DNA from: JAZLIT01 sp045617525 | GTDB taxonomy: Bacteria; Bacillota; Bacilli; Bacillales_A; Planococcaceae | Reading direction: 5' to 3' | Length of the DNA: 15,958 bases | Assembly: GCA_045617525.1 (NCBI GenBank) | Contig: JAZLIT010000249.1 | Coordinates: forward strand, 1-15,958 | Shown: in pieces, positions 1 through 7,409 of the stretch | Layout: the number at the start of each line of letters is the position of its first letter | How positions within the stretch are numbered: position 1 is the first letter of the stretch | Notes under the pieces: model-generated | Database searches by the model: none | What the model saw: the letters and a program-made list of their open reading frames with translations, nothing else | What the model was told of the DNA's origin: nothing | Position numbers and translations under genes: made by a program

Positions 1-2109
1 GGATATTTGATTCATCAGTTGAATCGTTGAATACCCCATTGCTTTCATTACGCCAAATTCTTTCTTACGCTTTGTAATCATCGTTTTAATGACTAGATAT
101 AGAATCATTACAACAACTAAAACATTAATTGTCAAAACCATCACCATAACAGCAAATATTGCAGCTGTATACATACGTGTTTGGCTTTCTATATTTTCAT
201 CGATATCTAATGTATCAGCTATATAACTCCCGTACTGTTCTTGGACCTTCTTGATAAAGTCTTTGTTTGATGTCCCGTCTAAATATACATGAAGTGTAGT
301 ACCTTTATAATCAGATTGTAATTGTTGAATACCCTCCATTGTTAATGAAGTTATTTGGCCCAAATTACCAATTGATTGACTGAGGCCAGTTACTAGAAAA
401 CTAACTGTTTCAGTCCCATATTCTACTTCAACCGTATCCCCAATTCCTTTATCAATTTGATCTGAAACAACCCAGGATATGGATATTTCATTTTCATACT
501 TTGGCTGACGACCTTCATAGACGGTATTATTTTCTAACTGGTTATAATTATCCGTAACATTCGTATATACGGTTTGCCCATCAATTTTTGTTGTAATAAG
601 ATCGAGTATATTCACTTTTCTTACTTGGTCCATTTGTTTAATGTGACTCAAAAGTTCCCTTGTATCTGACTTAACAGATATCATCACATTTGACGGTTCC
701 GCGCCGAATAAGTCAACAAATGCGGTTTTGTCTGAAGCAATGTTGTAATAAAGCACCACTGAAAAAACAGAAGCAAATGTTAAGGCAATAATAATTAAAA
801 GTATCATAATGTTCTGTTTTGCATTTGAAAGCATCGATTTAATAGCAAGTAAGAAATGAAGTCCACCTCTCGTATTCTCTAATGGAAAGTGATTTTTTCT
901 AAAACTATGCGTGTGAATGCCTCCGCGAAGTGCCACAACAGGTTGGATTTTCCGAATACGAAAGGCTGATACTAAAGTTACGATTACAACACATATTGTC
1001 ACAAAGAAAATACTGATTAAGTTAACAATCATATCAAAGCTTTGAATCCATACCAATCCAGATAAAGTTGAAATAATACCTCCAATCAAAGGCATTAGAG
1101 CATATGACAATAGAATCCCTACCACACTCGCACTAAAAGCAATTAAAGTAAACTGCAAAATGATGGATGAAAGTATTTGCCCACTTGTATAGCCAATTGC
1201 TTTTAGTGTTCCTATATTCGTCATCCCGTCTTCAATGCTATTTGATACACGGTACTTAATGACAATTAGTGAAACAAGCACGATAATGGTTGCAAAAGCT
1301 ACTAATATCATAGCTACGATATTAATGGTCAACGTGTTTACACTTTTCACCATTTCAACATCTAATCCCCAAATATATGAAATCATTTCACCTACTGTTG
1401 ATTGAGGAAACTCCTTAGTAAAATCACTAAGTAACTTTGTAGATTGTGTTTTGTCTTCCATTACTGCAGATATAATCAATCCTTTTGATACATTGTCTAG
1501 TTCGTCTGCTAATGCTTGGTAGGAGGTTTCTGGTAACATAAATTTTATAGTTCCAACACTGGTCGTACCCATCATTGTTGTTTCAAAGAACCCTGCAATT
1601 CGATAATCATTGCCCTTGTCTTGATGTGTGATGGTAAAGTTTTCACCTAACTTATAACCACCATTTGTTTTAAAACTATAAGGAATATAAATATCATTAG
1701 CACTTGAAGTCTTTAGCTTTTCAATCAACTTCAACGCACCGATACTACGCTTATCATCTGCATTAAAAATAGTGGCGCTACTAGCTAATTCACTATTGCC
1801 AAAATTAAATTTCGCAATATTCATGATGATAATCTCTTCAGTTTCTGTCTCTGTTACCCCAGAATAGTTCATTATGAATTCTTCATAATTTGAATTATAA
1901 TTTAAATCATAACTTGCATTATCCATCATAATTATTGCATGAGGGTCTTTTAACTGTTCAACTTTACTATCAAAAAACGCACTTACTTGAGTAATAACCA
2001 TTAGGCCAATATTCAGAAGTAACGCAGCAACTAAAATAAATATAAATAAAGACGCAGTTGCAGATTTACTTTTTCTAATATTAGCTAGGGCTAGGTTCTT
2101 GATTTTCAC
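1..2109 (-). CDS. ABC transporter permease, FtsX/MacB type (C-terminus cut by window edge)
   Basis: This is an open frame of 703 codons running off the left edge, so the C-terminus is missing. It starts at GTG 2109, one base after the stop of the ATPase gene, with a GGGGTGG ribosome site in the end of that gene, so the two are translationally coupled. A membrane segment lies at about residues 15-35, followed by a roughly 200-residue extracellular region. Three or four membrane segments follow (about 255-420), then a second segment-loop-segment unit (about 430-680). The FtsX-type cytoplasmic signature occurs twice: IGTLKAIGYTSGQI near residue 295 and FGVMKAMGYSTIQL near 690. This shows a tandem duplicated MacB/FtsX architecture. 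It probably couples ATP hydrolysis on the inner face to export or membrane/envelope remodelling. The substrate cannot be deduced. The organisation differs from BceB, which has a single large loop. Confidence 0.9.
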   Translation of the reverse strand, partial: MKIKNLALANIRKSKSATASLFIFILVAALLLNIGLMVITQVSAFFDSKVEQLKDPHAIIMMDNASYDLNYNSNYEEFIMNYSGVTETETEEIIIMNIAKFNFGNSELASSATIFNADDKRSIGALKLIEKLKTSSANDIYIPYSFKTNGGYKLGENFTITHQDKGNDYRIAGFFETTMMGTTSVGTIKFMLPETSYQALADELDNVSKGLIISAVMEDKTQSTKLLSDFTKEFPQSTVGEMISYIWGLDVEMVKSVNTLTINIVAMILVAFATIIVLVSLIVIKYRVSNSIEDGMTNIGTLKAIGYTSGQILSSIILQFTLIAFSASVVGILLSYALMPLIGGIISTLSGLVWIQSFDMIVNLISIFFVTICVVIVTLVSAFRIRKIQPVVALRGGIHTHSFRKNHFPLENTRGGLHFLLAIKSMLSNAKQNIMILLIIIALTFASVFSVVLYYNIASDKTAFVDLFGAEPSNVMISVKSDTRELLSHIKQMDQVRKVNILDLITTKIDGQTVYTNVTDNYNQLENNTVYEGRQPKYENEISISWVVSDQIDKGIGDTVEVEYGTETVSFLVTGLSQSIGNLGQITSLTMEGIQQLQSDYKGTTLHVYLDGTSNKDFIKKVQEQYGSYIADTLDIDENIESQTRMYTAAIFAVMVMVLTINVLVVVMILYLVIKTMITKRKKEFGVMKAMGYSTIQLMNQIS

Positions 2110-2110
2110 C

Positions 2111-2872
2111 TTACCACCCCATTTCTGCAAGGAAAGCCCCTAGCTTTTCATAACGCTCAAAGTTCTCTTTCTCACTATACGCGCCTACTTGCAGGTCACC
2201 GCAAATTACACCATCCCGCAAATATAAAATTCGATTTCCGCGTAATGCTGTTTTCATATCATGAGTGACCATGACAATACTTTGCCCGTTCCGATTTTCA
2301 TTTGTTAAGATATCTAATACACTCTCACTAGATGCAGAGTTTAATGCACCAGTTGGTTCATCGGCAAATAGTATTCTCGGACTGTTAATTAATGCACGAA
2401 CAATCCCAACTCGTTGAGCCTCACCACCAGAAAGTTGCGTCGGGAATTTAGACCATGCGTTTTCATTGATTCCTACTTGCATTAATATTTCTTTCGCTTT
2501 TTTTACGAGTTCACGCTTATTTTTATTTACTAAAAGGCCACTTGCCAATACATTATCGAGTACACTCATATTGTCTAGTAAATAAATTTGCTGAAAGATA
2601 AAGCCACAATTGTTTCTTCTAAATATAGCTAGTTGATCGTTAGTTAATTTAGCTAAGTTTTTACCAGCAAAATCGATGTCACCTAAGGTTGGTTTATCCA
2701 TTCCGCTAATTGCATAAAGTAAAGTGGACTTCCCCGACCCAGAACTGCCCATTATGACTGTAAAATCTCCTTCTATTAAACTGATATCTAGATTTTTTAA
2801 AACATGCTGTTGAATTCCACCACTCGAAAAAGTTTTACATAACTTCTCCGTTTTAATAATTGTATTGGTCAT
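2111..2872 (-). CDS. ABC transporter ATP-binding protein (MacB/LolD type)
   Basis: This is the cytoplasmic ATPase partner of the permease that follows one base later. Numbering from the upstream GTG at 2884, Walker A GSSGSGKS is at 46-53, the Q-loop at Q98/Q99, signature LSGGE at 151-155, Walker B ILFADE at 171-176, and the switch histidine at H208. All catalytic motifs are intact. The start is chosen as ATG 2872 (MTNTIIKTEKL): the GTG at 2884 sits only one base from the AAGGGAG ribosome site, whereas the ATG is 13 bases away, which is long but workable. The length of 253 residues is normal for the LolD/MacB/SalX-type exporter ATPases that pair with FtsX-fold permeases. The position downstream of a two-component system suggests induction by a cell-envelope signal or antimicrobial compound. 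That role is inferred. Confidence 0.93.
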   Translation of the reverse strand: MTNTIIKTEKLCKTFSSGGIQQHVLKNLDISLIEGDFTVIMGSSGSGKSTLLYAISGMDKPTLGDIDFAGKNLAKLTNDQLAIFRRNNCGFIFQQIYLLDNMSVLDNVLASGLLVNKNKRELVKKAKEILMQVGINENAWSKFPTQLSGGEAQRVGIVRALINSPRILFADEPTGALNSASSESVLDILTNENRNGQSIVMVTHDMKTALRGNRILYLRDGVICGDLQVGAYSEKENFERYEKLGAFLAEMGW

Positions 2873-2924
2873 GTATTTTAGCACTCTCCCTTTATTAAGC
2901 TCATTATTGTATTTTCAGGCTCAA

Positions 2925-2956
2925 AGAAAAAAGACCGTAATGAAGATTACAGTCTT
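2925..2956 (-). terminator. Intrinsic terminator between histidine kinase and ABC genes
   Basis: Read on the minus strand, an 11-bp stem AAGACTGTAAT / ATTACGGTCTT (one G-T pair) with a CTTC tetraloop is followed directly by a T-rich run. No T-run follows on the plus strand, so it is oriented to stop transcription from the kinase gene before the ABC ATPase gene. Confidence 0.8.
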
Positions 2957-3014
2957 ATCATACAAAATGAATTCTTATTAAATCTTTGTGCAATTCTTAA
3001 CTAATTATTAATTA

Positions 3015-4280
3015 TTATGCAAGCTTGATTTTCAAGACTACTGTAAAACCATTTTTCCGGATGTAACAGCTAATTTGGCCACACATATTTTCCATGAAGT
3101 ACTTCGAAATATAGAGACCAAGGCCTGAACCATTCTTGCCTTCGACATTTTTCCCGCGATAATATTTATTAAACAATAGCGGTAATTCTTCTTCACTAAT
3201 TCCAGATCCAAAGTCTATAATGTGAAGTTCGAGATAACCCTGATCGATTTGTGACTTAATAGCGATTTTTGTGCCCGCATATTTATATGAATTACTGATA
3301 ATATTGTCTATTACCTGCTGCATACGTAGGGGATCGGTTAAAATAATACATTGTGGAATTTGTTCATATTCAATTTGATTATCGTAATTAACATTTTCAA
3401 TCATATCAACAAGTATTTCGCTTGATTCTTCGGTTACTGTTAATTTTAACTGTTGCAGTTCTTCTAAAGTGGCGTGAAACATATCTGTGACAAGTAAATT
3501 AATCTGCTCTGCTTTCGAATAGATTGTATTCACTTGCTTTATAACCTTTTCATCCTTCGCTTGCATAAGCATTAATTCACTAACTGCCTTGATTGAAGAG
3601 ACAGGCGTCTTAATATCATGACTTAATGTAGCTACAAGCTCTTTCTTACTACGGTTAGATTCATACTCTCTTTGACGAGCATAGCCTAGTTCTTCACGTA
3701 ATAAATCAAAACTTTCCGTGAACGCACCAAAGTAATTGCTCTTGTCCATATTTAAAGGTAGATTTAGATTTCCTCTAGCCACATTCACTGCGAAAGTCTC
3801 CAGCTGCTGAAATGGTTTCAATAACGTTCTGTAAATATAGGTAATATAAAGAATACTAATAATCATTAATAGACCAAAAATCAAACTTAGCGATGTGACC
3901 AGTTCACTTTTCATCTGTTCCACTATTTCTTGTTCATTATTACGGATAATTAGTTTCCCTATAACCTCATTATTTTGCTTCAGATCTATAAATGTGTCCC
4001 TATTTTTTATTGAATCGTACATATTATTGAAATGATTGCCTGGTGTTTCATAAATCACGTTTCCGGAGTAATCTATAATGGAAAATGGTTGTAGTATGTC
4101 GCGGTTGTGAAACGTTTCATCACTAACTTGTCCCCAATTTCTCTCGACAGTTTTAACCACATCATTTATGGCTACAAGGTCCACTTCTGTAATATTTTTA
4201 TTGTTAATAATAATTATTGAAAAAGTAATTCCTGCAACAAAAACCACCGAAATCATTACAATTAACAATTTTATTCTCAT
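3015..4280 (-). CDS. Membrane sensor histidine kinase with HAMP domain
   Basis: This is an OmpR-partner-type histidine kinase of 421 residues from ATG 4280. That ATG overlaps the stop of the response regulator gene (ATGA) and has GAGG nine bases upstream. A longer frame reaches 4316 but lies inside the regulator gene. Membrane segments at about 4-25 and 127-150 enclose a roughly 100-residue extracellular sensor region. A HAMP linker follows (about 151-205). The phospho-acceptor H221 lies in the H-box LSHDIKTP. The catalytic part has the N-box (DNIISNS, N326/N330), the G1 box DFGSG (D356) and the G2 box GSGLGL (384-389), so it should be active. It autophosphorylates and passes phosphate to the overlapping regulator. 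The extracellular domain separates it from intramembrane-sensing BceS-type kinases. The stimulus is unknown. Confidence 0.93.
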   Translation of the reverse strand: MRIKLLIVMISVVFVAGITFSIIIINNKNITEVDLVAINDVVKTVERNWGQVSDETFHNRDILQPFSIIDYSGNVIYETPGNHFNNMYDSIKNRDTFIDLKQNNEVIGKLIIRNNEQEIVEQMKSELVTSLSLIFGLLMIISILYITYIYRTLLKPFQQLETFAVNVARGNLNLPLNMDKSNYFGAFTESFDLLREELGYARQREYESNRSKKELVATLSHDIKTPVSSIKAVSELMLMQAKDEKVIKQVNTIYSKAEQINLLVTDMFHATLEELQQLKLTVTEESSEILVDMIENVNYDNQIEYEQIPQCIILTDPLRMQQVIDNIISNSYKYAGTKIAIKSQIDQGYLELHIIDFGSGISEEELPLLFNKYYRGKNVEGKNGSGLGLYISKYFMENMCGQISCYIRKNGFTVVLKIKLA

Positions 4281-4960
4281 TGGTTGGAATCCTCTAAAAC
4301 ATACCCTGTTCCCCAAACAGTTTTTATAAATTGCGGGTCCCTTGGATTACGTTCGATTTTCTCACGTAAATGCCGAATATGTACGTTTAGGGTCCCATCC
4401 CCCACAAAGGAATCTCCCCACACATTAAGAAACAATTCATCTTTTGTGATGATGCGATTTTTATTTTTCGCCAAATAATGCAGAAGTTTAAATTCCATCG
4501 TTTTTAGCTGAATATCAATACCATTTACTCGAATACGATGTAGCTTCGTGTCAATTTGGATGTGACCAAACTCTAAAACTTCATGGTGGTTGCCAGAACG
4601 ACTGCCATACCTTTTGAGTACTGCTTTTACTTTTGCTAATAAAATACTTAATGTATATGGCTTTTGGATATAATCGTCGCCACCTATGTTAAGCGCAACA
4701 TCGTCATCACTCGAGCGAGCACTTATAAATAGAATCGGAATCTGTGTTGTTTTACGCAATTTTTTACACAAATCAAACCCCGACTCATGACCGAGATTGA
4801 TATCTAGTAGAATCAAGGATGGTTCATTTTCTTGCAAAAAACGTTGGCACTCATCCGCACTCGTAACAAATGCTGTTCTGACGTCAAACATATTAAAATA
4901 TTCACAAGTTGTTTCAGCTAAAGTGATTTCATCATCAACAATTAAACAATCTAATTTCAT
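4277..4960 (-). CDS. OmpR/PhoB-family response regulator
   Basis: This is a cytoplasmic two-component transcription factor of 227 residues. The receiver domain (about 1-115) has acidic residues D9/D10, phospho-acceptor D53 in LLDINLG, S80 and K100 (QKP). A winged-helix effector domain (about 128-224) ends in the typical sequence HIRHLREKIE...KTVWGTGYVLE. Start ATG 4960 has an ideal AGGAGAT site seven bases or so upstream. Its last four bases overlap the kinase start, so the pair is translationally coupled. It probably controls the ABC transporter genes downstream, which lie behind a terminator and so need their own promoter. That control is inferred from order only. Confidence 0.95.
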   Translation of the reverse strand: MKLDCLIVDDEITLAETTCEYFNMFDVRTAFVTSADECQRFLQENEPSLILLDINLGHESGFDLCKKLRKTTQIPILFISARSSDDDVALNIGGDDYIQKPYTLSILLAKVKAVLKRYGSRSGNHHEVLEFGHIQIDTKLHRIRVNGIDIQLKTMEFKLLHYLAKNKNRIITKDELFLNVWGDSFVGDGTLNVHIRHLREKIERNPRDPQFIKTVWGTGYVLEDSNQ

Positions 4961-4999
4961 CGTAAATCTCCTAAGAAAAAGACTTCACTACTTGTCTAC

Positions 5000-5029
5000 A
5001 GTATACATTAAATGGAATAATTTTGTGTA
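5000..5029 (-). promoter_or_regulatory. Possible sigma-A promoter for the two-component genes
   Basis: On the minus strand TACACA (5024-5029), an 18-base spacer and TATACT (5000-5005) lie about 40 bases ahead of the response regulator start. The -10 is good and the -35 matches TTGACA at only four of six positions. Confidence 0.35.
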
Positions 5030-5196
5030 AAATTATGGATATGAATATTTGATAAAGAAGAATCAATTCTACTTTCACCTGAATTTGATATTATTGGCCA
5101 AACCAGAAACTTTCCTTCACCATTAAAGTAATCAAAGCATCCAAAATTCTAAAACACACCGCAAGCCTCGCTTGTCTTTTTAAATATTTCAAACAT
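5030..5196. other. Intergenic stretch, no gene recognised
   Basis: Together with the flanking promoter and terminator this makes up the 335-base gap between the regulator gene and the lipoprotein gene. The minus strand holds an open frame of about 46 codons (roughly 5006-5146) without a start codon or ribosome site. It includes FDYFNGEGKFLVWP, which reads like protein but which I cannot assign. It may be a degraded gene end or chance. Confidence 0.4.
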
Positions 5197-5242
5197 AAAA
5201 ACACCCCTTGAAAATGCCTCTTATAAGCCAATTTCAAAGGGT
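5197..5242 (-). terminator. Intrinsic terminator of the lipoprotein gene
   Basis: On the minus strand a CCCTTTGAAA / TTTTCAAGGGG stem (one G-T pair) encloses an AT-rich loop with its own CTTATAAG palindrome. It is followed by GTGTTTTTA. It lies about 55 bases after the lipoprotein stop codon. Confidence 0.7.
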
Positions 5243-5295
5243 TCGATTATTATTTAACTCCAGCCAAGCCACAGCCTTATTAATCTAGTCATCCT

Positions 5296-6412
5296 TTATT
5301 TTATATATATAATGCTGCTGTTATAGTTTCTTTCATCCAGTTCTGTAACTGAAATCTTTTTACCTGAAGGGCTCCATCTGATTCCCGCATTTTTGACATT
5401 TTCAACAACCTGTATGGACTTACCAGTTGATACATCGTAAAGATATAATCCACTACTACCTACACCGTTGATGACAGAATCTAGTTGATATGCAATCATT
5501 TGCTGATTTGGGGACCAGGCTGCACCAGTGACATTAGAACCTTCAGCAATTGTTCTTTGTATAGTTCCATCGGCATCAGCAATTATTAGCCTTTTTTCAG
5601 CCCCTGTATCCCCTGTAATTTGTGTAACTAGTATTTGCTTTCCATCAGGCGAGACTGTTATTCCATAAGCATTTTCCAATTGAAGATTCTTTTTTTCTTT
5701 GGTCAACAGATCCAGCATATATAGCTGAAAAGTTGATTCTGTAGTTATATAATAGATTTTCCCCTGCATTTTATGAATGGTTAACAATTGTTCCTCCTGA
5801 AGCTCGGCAATTTGAGTTAGATTACCTCTCGTGTCAATCATATATGCACCACCGCTATAGGAAGCACCGATTACATTTTGTTCGTCAGTCCACTCAGCTG
5901 TATATGCGCTACTAATAATGTCCTCCTTCACGGAAGATGGCTCCCCGTCCTCTAAACTCATTAGATAATAGGCTACATCCCCAATAGAATATTCATAATA
6001 CAATAGGTTGTTTTTATCTGGTGACAAAATCGCCCCGCCGAGAAACATATTTTTTGGCGCTTTTATCGTTTTAAATTCTTTAGTGCCCAAATTGTACTCA
6101 TATATACTTCTAGGGTAAAACTCAGCATTTTCTAAAAGACTCATTTTTACAAGTTCTTGATTTTCTTTTGCAAGGACAACAGAGTGCTCATCGATCCAAT
6201 CCGTAATTTCCATACCCTCGTATGTTTCGATTTTTTCAATGGAAATAAAGTCTAAATCGGTATCGGTGCCTTCGTTTTCATTATCAGTAATACCCTCACT
6301 TGGCTCTTCAATCTCTGTAGGCTTTTCTTCCTGTTGTATACTGCAAGCAGAAAGAATCAATAACACTAATAAGAGGATAGCCATTTTTACAAATTCCAAC
6401 TTTTTTATTCAA
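5296..6412 (-). CDS. Lipoprotein with TolB/WD40-like beta-propeller; 5' end probably frameshifted
   Basis: The uninterrupted frame covers 5296-6399 (367 residues from TTG 6399). A hydrophobic signal stretch ends in lipobox LSAC, with lipidated C19, followed by an acidic low-complexity linker (about 25-50). Next come repeated strands typical of TolB-like propellers, such as LSPDKNNLLYY, VSPDGKQILV, WSPNQQMIAY and WSPSGKKISV. It should be anchored on the outer face of the membrane; its ligand is unknown. The start is odd. TTG 6399 lies 18 bases from the GAGGAG ribosome site, too far. Another TTG at 6410-6412 is ideally placed five bases from GGAG, but in a frame offset by one base. Removing one A from the A6 tract (6401-6406) would join it to give MNKKLEFVKMAILLL, a normal basic-hydrophobic signal peptide. 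The annotated span therefore includes the probable original start. Confidence 0.8.
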
Positions 6413-6453
6413 ATCATCTCCTCACCTGTTATCTTATGTAAAAAGTATCTAAT

Positions 6454-6482
6454 ATCATATCTCCTAATTATTTCCATTTCAC
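6454..6482 (-). promoter_or_regulatory. Candidate sigma-A promoter of the lipoprotein gene
   Basis: On the minus strand GTGAAA (6477-6482), a 17-base spacer and TATGAT (6454-6459) are seen. Transcription would start near 6447, leaving about 35 bases before TTG 6412. The -10 matches five of six positions and the -35 four of six. Confidence 0.4.
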
Positions 6483-6490
6483 TTTTCCCA

Positions 6491-6529
6491 TTTTGATGAA
6501 TGATTTAAGGCCAAAATAATCTAATATTA
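6491..6529 (-). pseudogene. Fragment similar to the polymerase domain of ligD
   Basis: These 39 bases match 9642-9680, inside ligD, at 37 positions and in the same orientation. On the minus strand they read ILDYFGLKSFIK, against ILDHFGLKSFVK (residues 468-479) in the intact LigD of this window. Flanking bases do not match. It is either a short duplicated piece or the last remnant of a second, diverged ligD. Confidence 0.65.
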
Positions 6530-6538
6530 TTTGGCCTT
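6507..6538. repeat. Inverted repeat / hairpin overlapping the ligD fragment
   Basis: The arms AAGGCCAAAATAAT (6507-6520) and ATTATTTGGCCTT (6526-6538) pair completely except for one bulged A, around a five-base loop. No T-run follows on either strand, so it is not a standard terminator. One arm lies in the ligD-like fragment; the other extends past it. Confidence 0.8.
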
Positions 6539-6704
6539 CACACATTAATCAGGCAATGACAAGTGCATCTCTTTGTCGTTTTTCGTTAGTAGGTTACCAT
6601 CTATATAAAAAGGAAAATAGAAAACGATGAAATTTTTTTTGACACTCAAAAATGTCCTGACCATTGAGGGAGGTATTTCCATAACACAGGATGTCTATAT
6701 GGTT

Positions 6705-7292
6705 TTAGTAATCTACTTTTTTAAAATAATTATAGACTTTTTTTAGCTTTTTCGTTTGATTTCCCTTTTGGCTTTCCATATTCCCAAATTCAAAGAACTT
6801 TACTTTCTTAATTCCCACAAAATTAAATAAGGCCCTTTTCATTAAAATTTTATGTGCATTGTTCAACCAGAAAAGTGGATAGAGAGGTGGTCCCTTCATG
6901 GTAGACACACATACAACAGATTTCCCTTTCAAAAGTCCCTCTGGGAAAAGTCCCTTCTTATCTTTATAGGCAAAATTAGAAGCAAATAATTGATCAATAT
7001 ATCCCATAAGCATCGCTGGAGGTCTTCCCCACCAAATCGGATATATTAATACTATCTTATGTGCCCAGGTAATTTGATTTCTGTATTTTTGAATACTAGA
7101 ATCAGTATGCATATCACGTCTTCGTTTTTGCTCATTAAATACTAAAACTGGATTAAAGTTCTCCTCATATAAATCTAATACTTGTAAATCCTTTATATTC
7201 GTGTTCTCATTACTACCTTTAATTACTTTTTGTAAAAATGCATAATTTAAGCTTTGATGATTAGGATAGGAATAAATTATTAACAAATTCAT
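6705..7292 (-). CDS. NAD(P)H oxidoreductase, flavodoxin-like fold (KefF/YwrO/NQO family)
   Basis: This is a 195-residue cytoplasmic flavoprotein. It opens with MNLLIIYSYPNHQSLNYAF, the beta-strand and phosphate-binding loop that holds FMN or FAD in the Flavodoxin_2 family. It carries the family hallmark YPIWWGRPPAMLMGYIDQLF (residues 84-103). The length fits the short quinone reductase/YwrO group. Such enzymes reduce quinones, nitro or azo compounds with NAD(P)H by two electrons, protecting against electrophiles. Start ATG 7292 has GAGGTGA about five bases upstream. It is divergent from a marR gene, and its promoter is covered by two palindromes, so repression by that MarR protein with release by a reactive ligand is the likely control. 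The natural substrate is not evident. Confidence 0.88.
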   Translation of the reverse strand: MNLLIIYSYPNHQSLNYAFLQKVIKGSNENTNIKDLQVLDLYEENFNPVLVFNEQKRRRDMHTDSSIQKYRNQITWAHKIVLIYPIWWGRPPAMLMGYIDQLFASNFAYKDKKGLFPEGLLKGKSVVCVSTMKGPPLYPLFWLNNAHKILMKRALFNFVGIKKVKFFEFGNMESQKGNQTKKLKKVYNYFKKVDY

Positions 7293-7307
7293 AGCTCACC
7301 TCTTTGT

Positions 7308-7330
7308 TATCATTTGATAATCAAATGATA
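7308..7330. promoter_or_regulatory. Palindromic operator O1 over the oxidoreductase -10
   Basis: A perfect palindrome has 11-base arms, TATCATTTGAT and ATCAAATGATA, around a single A at 7319. Its right end contains the -10 of the minus-strand promoter. The shape and site fit a MarR-family operator. Confidence 0.75.
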
Positions 7331-7353
7331 CCACTCATCACTTTACTTATCAA
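7325..7353 (-). promoter_or_regulatory. Promoter of the oxidoreductase gene
   Basis: On the minus strand TTGATA (7348-7353), a spacer of exactly 17 bases and TATCAT (7325-7330) are seen. Each hexamer matches the sigma-A consensus at five of six positions. The -35 lies in operator O2 and the -10 in operator O1, so a bound repressor would mask both. Confidence 0.7.
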
Positions 7354-7360
7354 TTGATAA
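7347..7360. promoter_or_regulatory. Palindromic operator O2 shared by both promoters
   Basis: A perfect 14-base palindrome, TTATCAATTGATAA, lies midway between the divergent genes. TTGATA on each strand of it can serve as the -35 of the gene on that side. Another half-site TTGATAAG lies at 7368-7375. Confidence 0.72.
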
Positions 7361-7381
7361 TTGTAATTTGATAAGTATTTT
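7354..7381 (+). promoter_or_regulatory. Candidate promoter of marR
   Basis: TTGATA (7354-7359, in O2), a 16-base spacer and TATTTT (7376-7381) precede the marR start by about 30 bases. The -10 is weak (four of six). Autoregulation is implied by the operator overlap. Confidence 0.5.
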
Positions 7382-7409
7382 GTTATCTTGACTATGAGAG
7401 GTGAGAAAA

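Noticed and set aside
2931..2956. GTAAT-N4-ATTAC symmetry considered as a response-regulator binding site.
   Set aside because: The symmetry is fully explained by the terminator stem with its T-run. OmpR-type sites are usually direct repeats.
5006..5146. Open minus-strand frame containing FDYFNGEGKFLVWP between the lipoprotein and response regulator genes.
   Set aside because: There is no start codon with a ribosome site, and it overlaps the likely promoter of the regulator gene. Described as intergenic.
6545..6664. A 39-codon minus-strand frame starting MVRTFLSVKK and ending LSLPD, just downstream of the oxidoreductase gene.
   Set aside because: It has no ribosome site (CCTCCC precedes the ATG) and no recognisable similarity. 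It could be a gene remnant but cannot be supported.
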